NCBI GenBank assembly: GCA_016191305.1
Contig: JACPOX010000057.1
Location: forward strand, 1 to 10,981
Origin: Legionella longbeachae
GTDB taxonomy: Bacteria > Pseudomonadota > Gammaproteobacteria > Legionellales > Legionellaceae
Length of the DNA: 10,981 nucleotides
Reading direction: 5' to 3'
The notes under the pieces were generated by a model that did no database searches, had not been told where the DNA came from, and saw only the letters and a list, made by a program, of their open reading frames with translations. Positions 1-6,191 of this stretch are shown piece after piece (the stretch's first letter is position 1; each line of letters starts with the position of its first letter). Both the position numbers and the translations under genes were made by a program.

Positions 1-1056
1 CGCTACGATGGTCTTTGTCGTAATAAAAACTTGCCTTTATCGGATGTACCATCCGTCATTCGATTTAAAAATCCTGAAGAGGGCATAGTTTCTTTTAATG
101 ATGAAGTATATGGTGAAATACATGTGGCAAATAGTGAGCTAGATGATCTGATTTTAGTTCGCTCCGATGGACACCCAACTTATAATTTTGCTGTAGTCAT
201 TGATGATTTAGATATGAATATTACACATGTTATTCGGGGTGATGATCATATTAATAACACACCAAGACAAATTAATCTGTTTCGTGCATTAAATGCTTCT
301 ATTCCGGTTTTTGCTCATTTGCCGATGATTTTAGGTGAAGATGGCAAGCGATTATCGAAAAGACATGGTGCTGTAAGCGTATTACAATTTAAAGAGTTAG
401 GTATTTTACCTCATGCTTTACTAAATTATTTAGTGCGCTTAGGCTGGTCAAATGGTGATCAGGAAATATTCAGTATCAACGAGATGATTACCTGCTTTGA
501 TTTGAAGAATGTGAGTCGAGGTGTATCAAGTTTTAACTATGAGAAATTACATTGGCTTAATCAACATTATCAAAAAAATGATCCTGTTGAAGAGGTAGCT
601 AAAGCTTTGCGTTGGCATTTTGAAAATGCAGGGGTTAACCTTTCAAAAGGCCCAGCCTTAACTGATTTGGTTACTATTCAGGCTGAACGTTGTAAGACAT
701 TAACTGAAATGTGTCAAATGAGTTTATATTTTTTTACTGATACGATCGAGTATGATGAAACCGCAGTAAAGAAACACTTAAGACCTGTTATTTTAGAACC
801 TTTAACTGCTCTTTATGAATGTTTAAAAACAGTCGAGTCTTGGGAGAAAGATCGTTTACAAGAGTGCATCAATGATATTAGTGCACAATTTGATATTAAT
901 ATGGGAAAAATAGCACAACCATTACGAGTGGCAGTAACTGGGTCAGGGATGTCGCCTTCTATTGATGTGACCTTAGCTTTACTAGGTAGAGATAGAGCTT
1001 TGACCCGTCTTGAAACTGCTTTAGAAAAAATAAAGATTCGGGCTCAGGTTGATTGA
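1..1056 (+). CDS. gltX: Glutamyl-tRNA synthetase, C-terminal part (5' end off window)
   Basis: Cytoplasmic class I aminoacyl-tRNA synthetase that charges tRNA-Glu with glutamate using ATP. The frame is open from base 1, so the 351 residues visible are the C-terminal part; the family is about 470 residues long, and the HIGH signature lies upstream of the window. Diagnostic blocks are visible: ELDDLILVRSDGHPTYNF, then THVIRGDDHINNTPRQINL, and the KMSKS-type motif read here as KRLSKRHG (bases 346-369). After it comes ALLNYLVRLGWSNGDQEIF and the helical anticodon-binding domain, ending normally at a TGA stop. These blocks align almost residue for residue with the E. coli enzyme as I recall it. 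The TTG at base 31 is an internal leucine codon, not the start. This is an ordinary housekeeping gene and gives no hint about the function of the genes after it. Confidence 0.97.
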   Translation, partial: RYDGLCRNKNLPLSDVPSVIRFKNPEEGIVSFNDEVYGEIHVANSELDDLILVRSDGHPTYNFAVVIDDLDMNITHVIRGDDHINNTPRQINLFRALNASIPVFAHLPMILGEDGKRLSKRHGAVSVLQFKELGILPHALLNYLVRLGWSNGDQEIFSINEMITCFDLKNVSRGVSSFNYEKLHWLNQHYQKNDPVEEVAKALRWHFENAGVNLSKGPALTDLVTIQAERCKTLTEMCQMSLYFFTDTIEYDETAVKKHLRPVILEPLTALYECLKTVESWEKDRLQECINDISAQFDINMGKIAQPLRVAVTGSGMSPSIDVTLALLGRDRALTRLETALEKIKIRAQVD

Positions 1057-1062
1057 ACTTCA

Positions 1063-1090
1063 TTCACAGTCTAAGATTCGCATTAATAAT
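1063..1090 (+). promoter_or_regulatory. Possible sigma-70 promoter for the ATP-grasp operon
   Basis: In the 53-base gap after gltX, TTCACA (1063-1068) and AATAAT (1085-1090) are separated by 16 bases. They match the -35 and -10 consensus at 5 of 6 positions each. Transcription would start near 1097, leaving a very short leader before the ATG at 1110. The -10 lacks the favoured first T, and AT-rich gaps produce such matches by chance, so this is tentative. Confidence 0.25.
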
Positions 1091-1109
1091 TGTTTCATTG
1101 TGAGTATTT

Positions 1110-2225
1110 ATGAACGTTCTTGTGACAGGAACCCGCGCACCAGCAAGCATGGATATTATAAGAAGCCTTATTCACCAAGGGCATAGGGTATTTGGCGCGG
1201 ATAGCCTCCATTTTCCCCTTGGTCGTTTTGTTAAAGGTTTAGCAAATCACTTTACGCTGCCTAAGCCTAACAATAATCTAGATTTGTTTATAAAAGAACT
1301 GGAGAACATTCTAAAAGCTCATTCTATAGACTTACTTATTCCAACCTGCGAAGAAATTTTCTTTTTAAGTCAAGGCTATGAACGCTTAGCGAAACATTGC
1401 CGAGTGTTTTTCGAACCTTTTTCCCGCCTCAAAGACTTGCATAATAAATTTAAATTTAACCAGCTTGTTGATGAATATGGGCTAAATGCACCCAAAAGTT
1501 GGTTATTAAATACTGAGCAGGACAAAGCTCAAATACCACCTAATTTAGATATTATCTTAAAACCTGTTTATTCTCGATTTGGTTCTCATTTAATTATCAA
1601 ACCCTCTCAGGAAAAAATCGATGCCTTAACACTCGAGGTACCCTATATTGCTCAAGAGTTTATTACAGGCAAAGAATATAGTAGTTATGCCATAGCCGAT
1701 AAAGGAAAAGTGCTTATTCATTCGTCTTATCATTCGAAATATACCTCGGGACCAGCTGCCGGTATTTATTTTGAACCAGTAGAAATACAAGAGATTTCTG
1801 ATTTTATTGAAATTTTTTGTAACCAGTATCAATTTAGTGGACAAATCGCTTTCGATTTTATTTTTAATAAATCTAAGGCTTATGCTTTAGAATGCAACCC
1901 GAGAGTAACGAGTGGCTTTCATTTGATTTCAGAGCAAATCAATTGGCCGTCTTTATTACAAGGCCAAGTACAAACATATTCACTATCGAGCAAACCTTAT
2001 ATGCTTGGATTAGCAATGAAACTTTACGGATTTGGATATTTTTGTCGCGATCCTAACCTATTTATGAAGGATTATTTTAGGGCGCATGATGTATTAAAAA
2101 ACCGTGCTTATCCTTGGTTTGGCGTTAAAAGTCTACTTACTCTAGCTAATATTAGCGCTCGTATGATTAAAGAACGAAAAAATTTTCACTGTGCATCAAC
2201 AGATGACATAGAGTATAACGGATAA
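1110..2225 (+). CDS. ATP-grasp superfamily ligase, substrate unknown
   Basis: A 371-residue protein with ATP-grasp architecture. These enzymes join a carboxylate to an amine or similar nucleophile through an acyl-phosphate made from ATP. Residues 2-31 form a nucleotide-fold start (NVLVTGT followed by IRSLIHQGHRVFGAD). LLIPTCEE follows near residue 80. The ATP-binding lysine is probably K151 in ILKPVYSRFGS. IAQEFITGKEYS (E183) fits the adenine/ribose-binding strand. FDF (D249) and LECNPR (E261, N263, R265) fit the magnesium-binding and phosphate-binding site. The C-terminal 90 residues are family-specific and unfamiliar to me. The Shine-Dalgarno sequence is weak (GTGAG before ATG 1110). The gene starts a tight set with a GNAT-like protein 7 bases downstream and a Rieske oxygenase after that. 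I infer that it builds an amide or ester in a small-molecule pathway; a carboxylase-like role is less likely because no biotin-dependent partner is present. Confidence 0.85.
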   Translation: MNVLVTGTRAPASMDIIRSLIHQGHRVFGADSLHFPLGRFVKGLANHFTLPKPNNNLDLFIKELENILKAHSIDLLIPTCEEIFFLSQGYERLAKHCRVFFEPFSRLKDLHNKFKFNQLVDEYGLNAPKSWLLNTEQDKAQIPPNLDIILKPVYSRFGSHLIIKPSQEKIDALTLEVPYIAQEFITGKEYSSYAIADKGKVLIHSSYHSKYTSGPAAGIYFEPVEIQEISDFIEIFCNQYQFSGQIAFDFIFNKSKAYALECNPRVTSGFHLISEQINWPSLLQGQVQTYSLSSKPYMLGLAMKLYGFGYFCRDPNLFMKDYFRAHDVLKNRAYPWFGVKSLLTLANISARMIKERKNFHCASTDDIEYNG

Positions 2226-2232
2226 TAGCAGC

Positions 2233-3189
2233 ATGTATTTTAACGAAAGATCTGAATTATACAGTCATCCCTTTAGAACAGGGCCGAGCCAAGATTGGAT
2301 TCAAAACGTTAAGACTAAAATGAGCATTGAAGAAATCGCGGGCTTTTTATTTCCTGCTACTTTAAATGATGCAGAATATGAATCATCTTATGTGTGTTCA
2401 CCCTACAATGCATTAATCTCTTACAGCAAGGACGAGTTGGTTAAGATAAACAATCGAATGCTACGTATCATGCTGATTTTATTGATTCACTCTATCGGTA
2501 AAATACTTAAACTCTGCAAGGTCAATAAAAATTTTTGCATCAATAATTTTTTGTTATCAACAAATCCTTATCCAAAATGGCTTGGTGAAGGGGCGGAAGA
2601 ACACTTGAATGAGAGCAAAAAAAGATATCCAAGTCATGCCATAATGTATCGTTCTTTAAACTATCATACGAATAAGGCGTTAATTCACCACTTACAACAA
2701 CTTGGATTTATTTTAGTAGCATCCCGTCAAGTATATTTATTCGATCTTGAGCTAGCTAATTATAAATCCAAGAATAATTTTAATAACGATAGACGTACTC
2801 TTGCAAAAACCAACTATAAACTTGTGATGCATGATCAAATAAGCGAAAAAGATTATGCAGATATACTTAAATTATATAATGATTTATATTTAGAGAAATA
2901 TTCGAAACATAATCCCCAATTTACTTTAAAACTAATTGCTTATTGGCATCAAAAAAAATTATTAACAATGATGGGCTTGCGGGATCAACAGGGTATTTTA
3001 CAAAACTGTTGTTTGAATTTAAGTTCCGGAGCCTCTCAATTTAAAATGTTACGTGGCGGCATCCCGTTTATTGAATATACTGCGGCTTATATTAATCACT
3101 TGCCTTTATACCGTAGAATAACCTGGAAAACAGTGCAAGCATTATTAAATGGAATATTTGTATCTATTTTAAAAAAGTATCAACTATGA
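2233..3189 (+). CDS. GNAT-fold acyltransferase-like protein
   Basis: A 318-residue protein that I assign, with moderate confidence, to the acyl-CoA N-acyltransferase (GNAT/FemAB-like) superfamily. The evidence is the pattern of its second half: NNDRRTLAKTNY (around R187), then a helical stretch with LYNDLYLEKYSKHNP, a strand carrying GLRDQQGILQN, and a C-terminal block KMLRGGIPFIEYTAAY (about residues 271-286) followed by HLPLYRR. Positive residues followed by such a block are typical of GNAT-like transferases found next to biosynthetic genes. The first 120 residues, with a hydrophobic helix near 70-95 (RIMLILLIHSIGKIL), are unfamiliar. A weak GGA lies 10 bases before ATG 2233. The stop overlaps the next start as ATGA, so translation of the Rieske gene is probably coupled to this one. 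It could transfer an acyl or aminoacyl group to the product of the ATP-grasp enzyme; this is inference. Confidence 0.6.
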   Translation: MYFNERSELYSHPFRTGPSQDWIQNVKTKMSIEEIAGFLFPATLNDAEYESSYVCSPYNALISYSKDELVKINNRMLRIMLILLIHSIGKILKLCKVNKNFCINNFLLSTNPYPKWLGEGAEEHLNESKKRYPSHAIMYRSLNYHTNKALIHHLQQLGFILVASRQVYLFDLELANYKSKNNFNNDRRTLAKTNYKLVMHDQISEKDYADILKLYNDLYLEKYSKHNPQFTLKLIAYWHQKKLLTMMGLRDQQGILQNCCLNLSSGASQFKMLRGGIPFIEYTAAYINHLPLYRRITWKTVQALLNGIFVSILKKYQL

Positions 3190-4184
3190 ATATTGAGCAT
3201 TTAAAACAACAATGGTTTCCCATTTCTTCTGCCAAAAAGATAAACTCTAAACCTCAGCGATTGATGTTGTTAGACATGCCTCTCGTGGTATACCGAGCCA
3301 ATAATCAAATCATTGTATTACAAGATAAATGTCCTCATAGAGGCGCACCTTTATCAGCCGGAAAAGTAAGAAATGGTTTGTTGCAATGTTCTTATCATGG
3401 CTGGTTATTCAATCATTCTGGAGAATGCATTGCTATTCCTGGTTTAGTAGGAAAAACTAATTTCGCTAATAAGTGCGTCCTAGCTTACCCAACTAAGATT
3501 CATATGGGCTTGCTTTTTGTGTGTCTTAATAAAAATGAAAATACCCTTCCACTGTATGAGATCCCCGCATTAACAGAAAAAAAGTATCGTAGCCATTTTA
3601 TGCAATTCACCATTGATGGTGATATTTTGAATATAATTGAGAACACCCTTGATGCTACACATACACACTTCGTACATTCTAAATTGTTGCGACATGATAC
3701 TAAGCGACAAAAAATAACAGCAGAATTAACCGTTAAAACCAATTCTGCCGAAGTTTGTTATATAGGTGAAAAGCAGCAATCGGGATTTTTGAATTATCTT
3801 TTTGAAAAAAAACGTCACGTTTCCATTGGGCGGTTTCACTTTCCATTAATTGCAGAATTGGAATATTTCAATACAAAAGAATTAACTGCGGCTTTTACTT
3901 TTTTCTTAAGTCCAAATACTTCAACAAGGCATGAAGTATTTTTATTTATTAGTTATCAACATCATTGGCTAAGTAGTTGGATTAAAAAAGCAGTTTTGTT
4001 ACCTTTAATAAAGCTTGCTTTAAAACAAGATCTTGCGATACTGGAAAAACAGGAAAAAAACTTAGGCTTATTCACTGAAAGATCGTTTAAATCAACTGAG
4101 TTGGATATTTTACGTCCACATATAACACGGATTCTTGCAAATGAAAATTTGAATTTTAAAAAAACAATTCAATTGAATATCTAA
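3186..4184 (+). CDS. Rieske [2Fe-2S] non-haem iron oxygenase, terminal oxygenase component
   Basis: A 332-residue oxygenase of the Rieske type. These enzymes pass electrons from a [2Fe-2S] cluster to a mononuclear iron that activates oxygen, giving hydroxylation, demethylation or desaturation. Cluster ligands are plain: C49 and H51 in CPHRGAPLS, C68 and H71 in CSYHGWLF. The catalytic iron site reads ENTLDATHTHFVH: D156 is the bridging Asp and H159 and H164 are likely ligands. D282 in QDLAILEKQ fits the third, carboxylate ligand. The length suits single-chain VanA/PaO-like oxygenases rather than two-subunit ring dioxygenases, and no beta subunit is nearby. No ferredoxin or reductase gene is in the window, so the electron donor must be encoded elsewhere. 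The start overlaps the preceding stop by 4 bases and has no Shine-Dalgarno sequence, which suggests translational coupling. The substrate is unknown; context points to the product of the upstream ligase and transferase. Confidence 0.93.
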   Translation: MNIEHLKQQWFPISSAKKINSKPQRLMLLDMPLVVYRANNQIIVLQDKCPHRGAPLSAGKVRNGLLQCSYHGWLFNHSGECIAIPGLVGKTNFANKCVLAYPTKIHMGLLFVCLNKNENTLPLYEIPALTEKKYRSHFMQFTIDGDILNIIENTLDATHTHFVHSKLLRHDTKRQKITAELTVKTNSAEVCYIGEKQQSGFLNYLFEKKRHVSIGRFHFPLIAELEYFNTKELTAAFTFFLSPNTSTRHEVFLFISYQHHWLSSWIKKAVLLPLIKLALKQDLAILEKQEKNLGLFTERSFKSTELDILRPHITRILANENLNFKKTIQLNI

Positions 4185-4212
4185 ATATTATTTACACAAG
4201 GGATGGTTCTTG

Positions 4213-5475
4213 ATGAAATTTAAATTACATTTACTCAGTTTAACATGTATCGCTAGTCTTATTGTTCCAACATGTAATGTCTGCGCCGATAATTCTTCCG
4301 CGATTAATACTCAGTTACAAAAAGAAATTGACGATTATTATCAGAAATACAGTAAAAAAGAAAAATTTACAGCAATTGCTGTCTCAGTAATAATTCCGCA
4401 GAATCAACTGAATAATAAAAAAGAAACAAAAAATTTTGTGCACGGTACTATAGGGGAATCTCCTTTATCTCAACTCATAACATCCAACAATTTATTTGAT
4501 ATTGGTAGTATCACAAAATCTTTTACTGCAATGATCCTTTTACAGTTACAAGCAGAAAACAAATTGTCTTTAAATGATCCTTTAGGCAAATGGTTACCAC
4601 AATATCCAAACTGGAAAAATGTAACTTTAAGACAATTATTGAACATGACCAGTCGGATTCCTAATTATTCTGAAGATGATAAATTTTCTAAAAAATTGGA
4701 AGACCATTTAAACACCGTATGGACTGATGAAGAATTATTAAGTTATGCTCATCCTGAAAAAGCACTTGTCGAGAAAAAAGACAATCTTTTTGAATACAGT
4801 AATTCCAATTATATTCTCGCTGCCATGGTGATTGAAAAAGTGACGAATGATACTTTTTCCAATCAATTAAAACAGCGAATTATTAATGGTCAAAATGAGC
4901 TAAGTAATACTTATTATCTCGCAGGGCCAGATGGCCAATCCCTGGCAACACAGATTTTAAACCGTAGAGTGCATGGTTATTATTATGATGAAAAAAAACA
5001 GAAACTCATCGATACTGTGGTTAATAATCTATCATGGGCAGGAGCTGCAGGTGCTCTTGTTGCAAATACTGAAGATGTGTCGCATTGGGTACAACTCTTG
5101 TACCGAGGATTATTAATTAAACCCATCTATAGAGAAAGTGCTTTGGCTGAATTAGAGTCAATAGTATCTATGAAAACAGGACAACCTATTCCAACAGTGA
5201 CCGAGAAAGATCCTTCAGGCTTTGGATTGGGGGTAAGTTATCATTATGATAAAGAAAGCAAACAGCGCTTTTGGTTTTATGAAGGAAGCACTTTAGGATT
5301 CCGAGTAATGTATTTATGGCAACCCTGTAATAATGTGACCACAGTAGTTGCTTTAAATAGTAAAGGAGGTGAAGGGAATCCTAACTCTAAATTTGGAGAT
5401 AAGATTTCTGTCGCCAATTTTAATTTATATAATGTAATCATGCGAAATTATCCTGAATTGCACTGTATTGTATAA
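4213..5475 (+). CDS. Secreted serine beta-lactamase/esterase-like hydrolase (class C fold)
   Basis: A 420-residue exported protein of the beta-lactamase/penicillin-binding-protein-like serine hydrolase family. ATG 4213 is preferred to the adjacent TTG at 4210 because AAGGGA lies at a proper distance upstream (about 4198-4203). Residues 1-25 are a signal peptide, probably cut after VCA. The SxxK motif is S99-I-T-K102 in DIGSITKSFTAM, where S99 is the nucleophile. Y195-S-N197 in FEYSNSNY is the YxN motif. The third motif (KTG in true class C enzymes) is replaced by E357-G-S in FYEGSTLGF, a pattern more usual for esterase- or peptidase-like relatives. Antibiotic hydrolysis is therefore not assured; D-amino peptidase, esterase or transacylase activity is equally possible. 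It lies 28 bases after the Rieske gene with its own Shine-Dalgarno sequence, so it may share that transcript. Location is presumably periplasmic. Confidence 0.9.
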   Translation: MKFKLHLLSLTCIASLIVPTCNVCADNSSAINTQLQKEIDDYYQKYSKKEKFTAIAVSVIIPQNQLNNKKETKNFVHGTIGESPLSQLITSNNLFDIGSITKSFTAMILLQLQAENKLSLNDPLGKWLPQYPNWKNVTLRQLLNMTSRIPNYSEDDKFSKKLEDHLNTVWTDEELLSYAHPEKALVEKKDNLFEYSNSNYILAAMVIEKVTNDTFSNQLKQRIINGQNELSNTYYLAGPDGQSLATQILNRRVHGYYYDEKKQKLIDTVVNNLSWAGAAGALVANTEDVSHWVQLLYRGLLIKPIYRESALAELESIVSMKTGQPIPTVTEKDPSGFGLGVSYHYDKESKQRFWFYEGSTLGFRVMYLWQPCNNVTTVVALNSKGGEGNPNSKFGDKISVANFNLYNVIMRNYPELHCIV

Positions 5476-5495
5476 TAAATATTTTATTAATTATC

Positions 5496-5507
5496 AAAGG
5501 AGTTGAA
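5496..5507 (+). promoter_or_regulatory. Strong ribosome-binding site of the GST gene
   Basis: AAAGGAG at 5496-5502, five bases before ATG 5508, is the best Shine-Dalgarno sequence in the plus-strand block. It indicates efficient independent initiation even if the mRNA continues from the upstream hydrolase gene. Confidence 0.7.
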
Positions 5508-6083
5508 ATGAAATTATATTATTGTAAATCAGCGTGCTCGCTTTCGGTGCGCATAGTGCTTAATGAAGTAGATTTAAAAACAAAAAAAACTAAAAATGAA
5601 GAGAATTACTTAAAAATTAATCCTAAAGGTGCTGTACCTGCACTGCGCCTGGATAATGGTGATGTATTGACTGAAAATCAGGTTATTATGCAATATTTGG
5701 TTGATACTACACCAAAACAGAGCCTTTTAGCTTCGGTGGATGATGTAAAACGTTACCATACACTTGAATGGGTTAATTATATTGCTACAGAGCTGCATAA
5801 AACATTAGGTATTTTTTTTCATCCATCTCTTTCACCAGAGATAAAAAACTTTTTTATGCCCATGATTAATTTGAAATTGAATTATATTAATGAGCATCTC
5901 GCAAAAGGTCCTTATTTGATGGGTGAACACTTTACTTTGCCTGATGCTTATTTATTTGTTGTAATAAGATGGGCTTATTATTTTAAAATGGATCTTTCTG
6001 CTTATAAACATTTGGAGCATTTTATGAAGGTTGTGGCAGAACGTCCTGCTGTGATTACTTCGTTGGAACAAGAAAAACTATAA
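5508..6083 (+). CDS. gstA: Beta-class glutathione S-transferase with a shortened thioredoxin domain
   Basis: Cytoplasmic glutathione S-transferase, 191 residues. It aligns over its whole length with E. coli GST (201 residues, recalled): KLYYCKSACSLS carries the beta-class cysteine C10, NPKGAVPAL has the cis-proline loop, LTENQVIMQYL binds the glutathione gamma-glutamyl group, and WVNYIATELHK plus LPDAYLFVVIRWAY belong to the helical C-terminal domain. The one clear difference is a gap of 9 residues after E20: the segment corresponding to SGKDFTLVS in the E. coli protein is missing, so the chain runs NEVDLKTKK. That removes the loop and most of strand beta-2. The rest is in frame and intact, so this is not a frameshift. 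An extra cysteine sits at position 6. The gene follows the beta-lactamase-like gene by 32 bases. Whether the shortened fold still binds glutathione is open. The symbol is by family only. Confidence 0.93.
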   Translation: MKLYYCKSACSLSVRIVLNEVDLKTKKTKNEENYLKINPKGAVPALRLDNGDVLTENQVIMQYLVDTTPKQSLLASVDDVKRYHTLEWVNYIATELHKTLGIFFHPSLSPEIKNFFMPMINLKLNYINEHLAKGPYLMGEHFTLPDAYLFVVIRWAYYFKMDLSAYKHLEHFMKVVAERPAVITSLEQEKL

Positions 6084-6094
6084 ACTGGTAACGC

Positions 6095-6111
6095 TAGGGC
6101 TGTTGACCCTA
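6095..6111 (+). terminator. Small stem-loop after the GST gene, possible weak terminator
   Basis: TAGGG (6095-6099) and CCCTA (6107-6111) pair across a 7-base loop, starting 11 bases after the GST stop. What follows is AT-rich (TATAAATAA) rather than a run of T, so termination would be inefficient at best. Confidence 0.3.
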
Positions 6112-6145
6112 TATAAATAAGGAAATTATTTCTGCATGTTTCATG

Positions 6146-6170
6146 TATCCATTCTGCAATGGAATGGGTA
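6146..6170 (+). promoter_or_regulatory. Leader hairpin upstream of the lipase-like gene
   Basis: Bases 6146-6154 pair with 6162-6170 (TATCCATTC against GAATGGGTA, one G-U pair) across the loop TGCAATG. The stem ends 10 bases before the GGAGA Shine-Dalgarno sequence at 6181-6185. The hairpin contains the alternative ATG at 6159, most of it in the loop, which argues that translation starts at 6192 instead. It could protect or tune the mRNA leader. Confidence 0.4.
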
Positions 6171-6191
6171 TGTATTTATTGGAGATACGTT

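Noticed and set aside
1626..1844. 72-codon open frame on the minus strand inside the ATP-grasp gene
   Set aside because: It lies wholly opposite a well-supported ATP-grasp coding region and has no domain pattern.
3500..3742. 80-codon minus-strand frame inside the Rieske gene
   Set aside because: It overlaps the iron-binding motif region of a clear gene and shows no ribosome-binding site or family pattern.
6159..6191. Upstream in-frame ATG adding 11 residues to the lipase-like protein
   Set aside because: No Shine-Dalgarno sequence, and it lies in a hairpin; GGAGA fits the ATG at 6192.
6084..6191. PmrA- or CpxR-type effector promoter elements ahead of the lipase-like gene
   Set aside because: No TTAAT-type tandem or GTAAA-N5-GTAAA pattern was found, so effector regulation cannot be claimed from the promoter.
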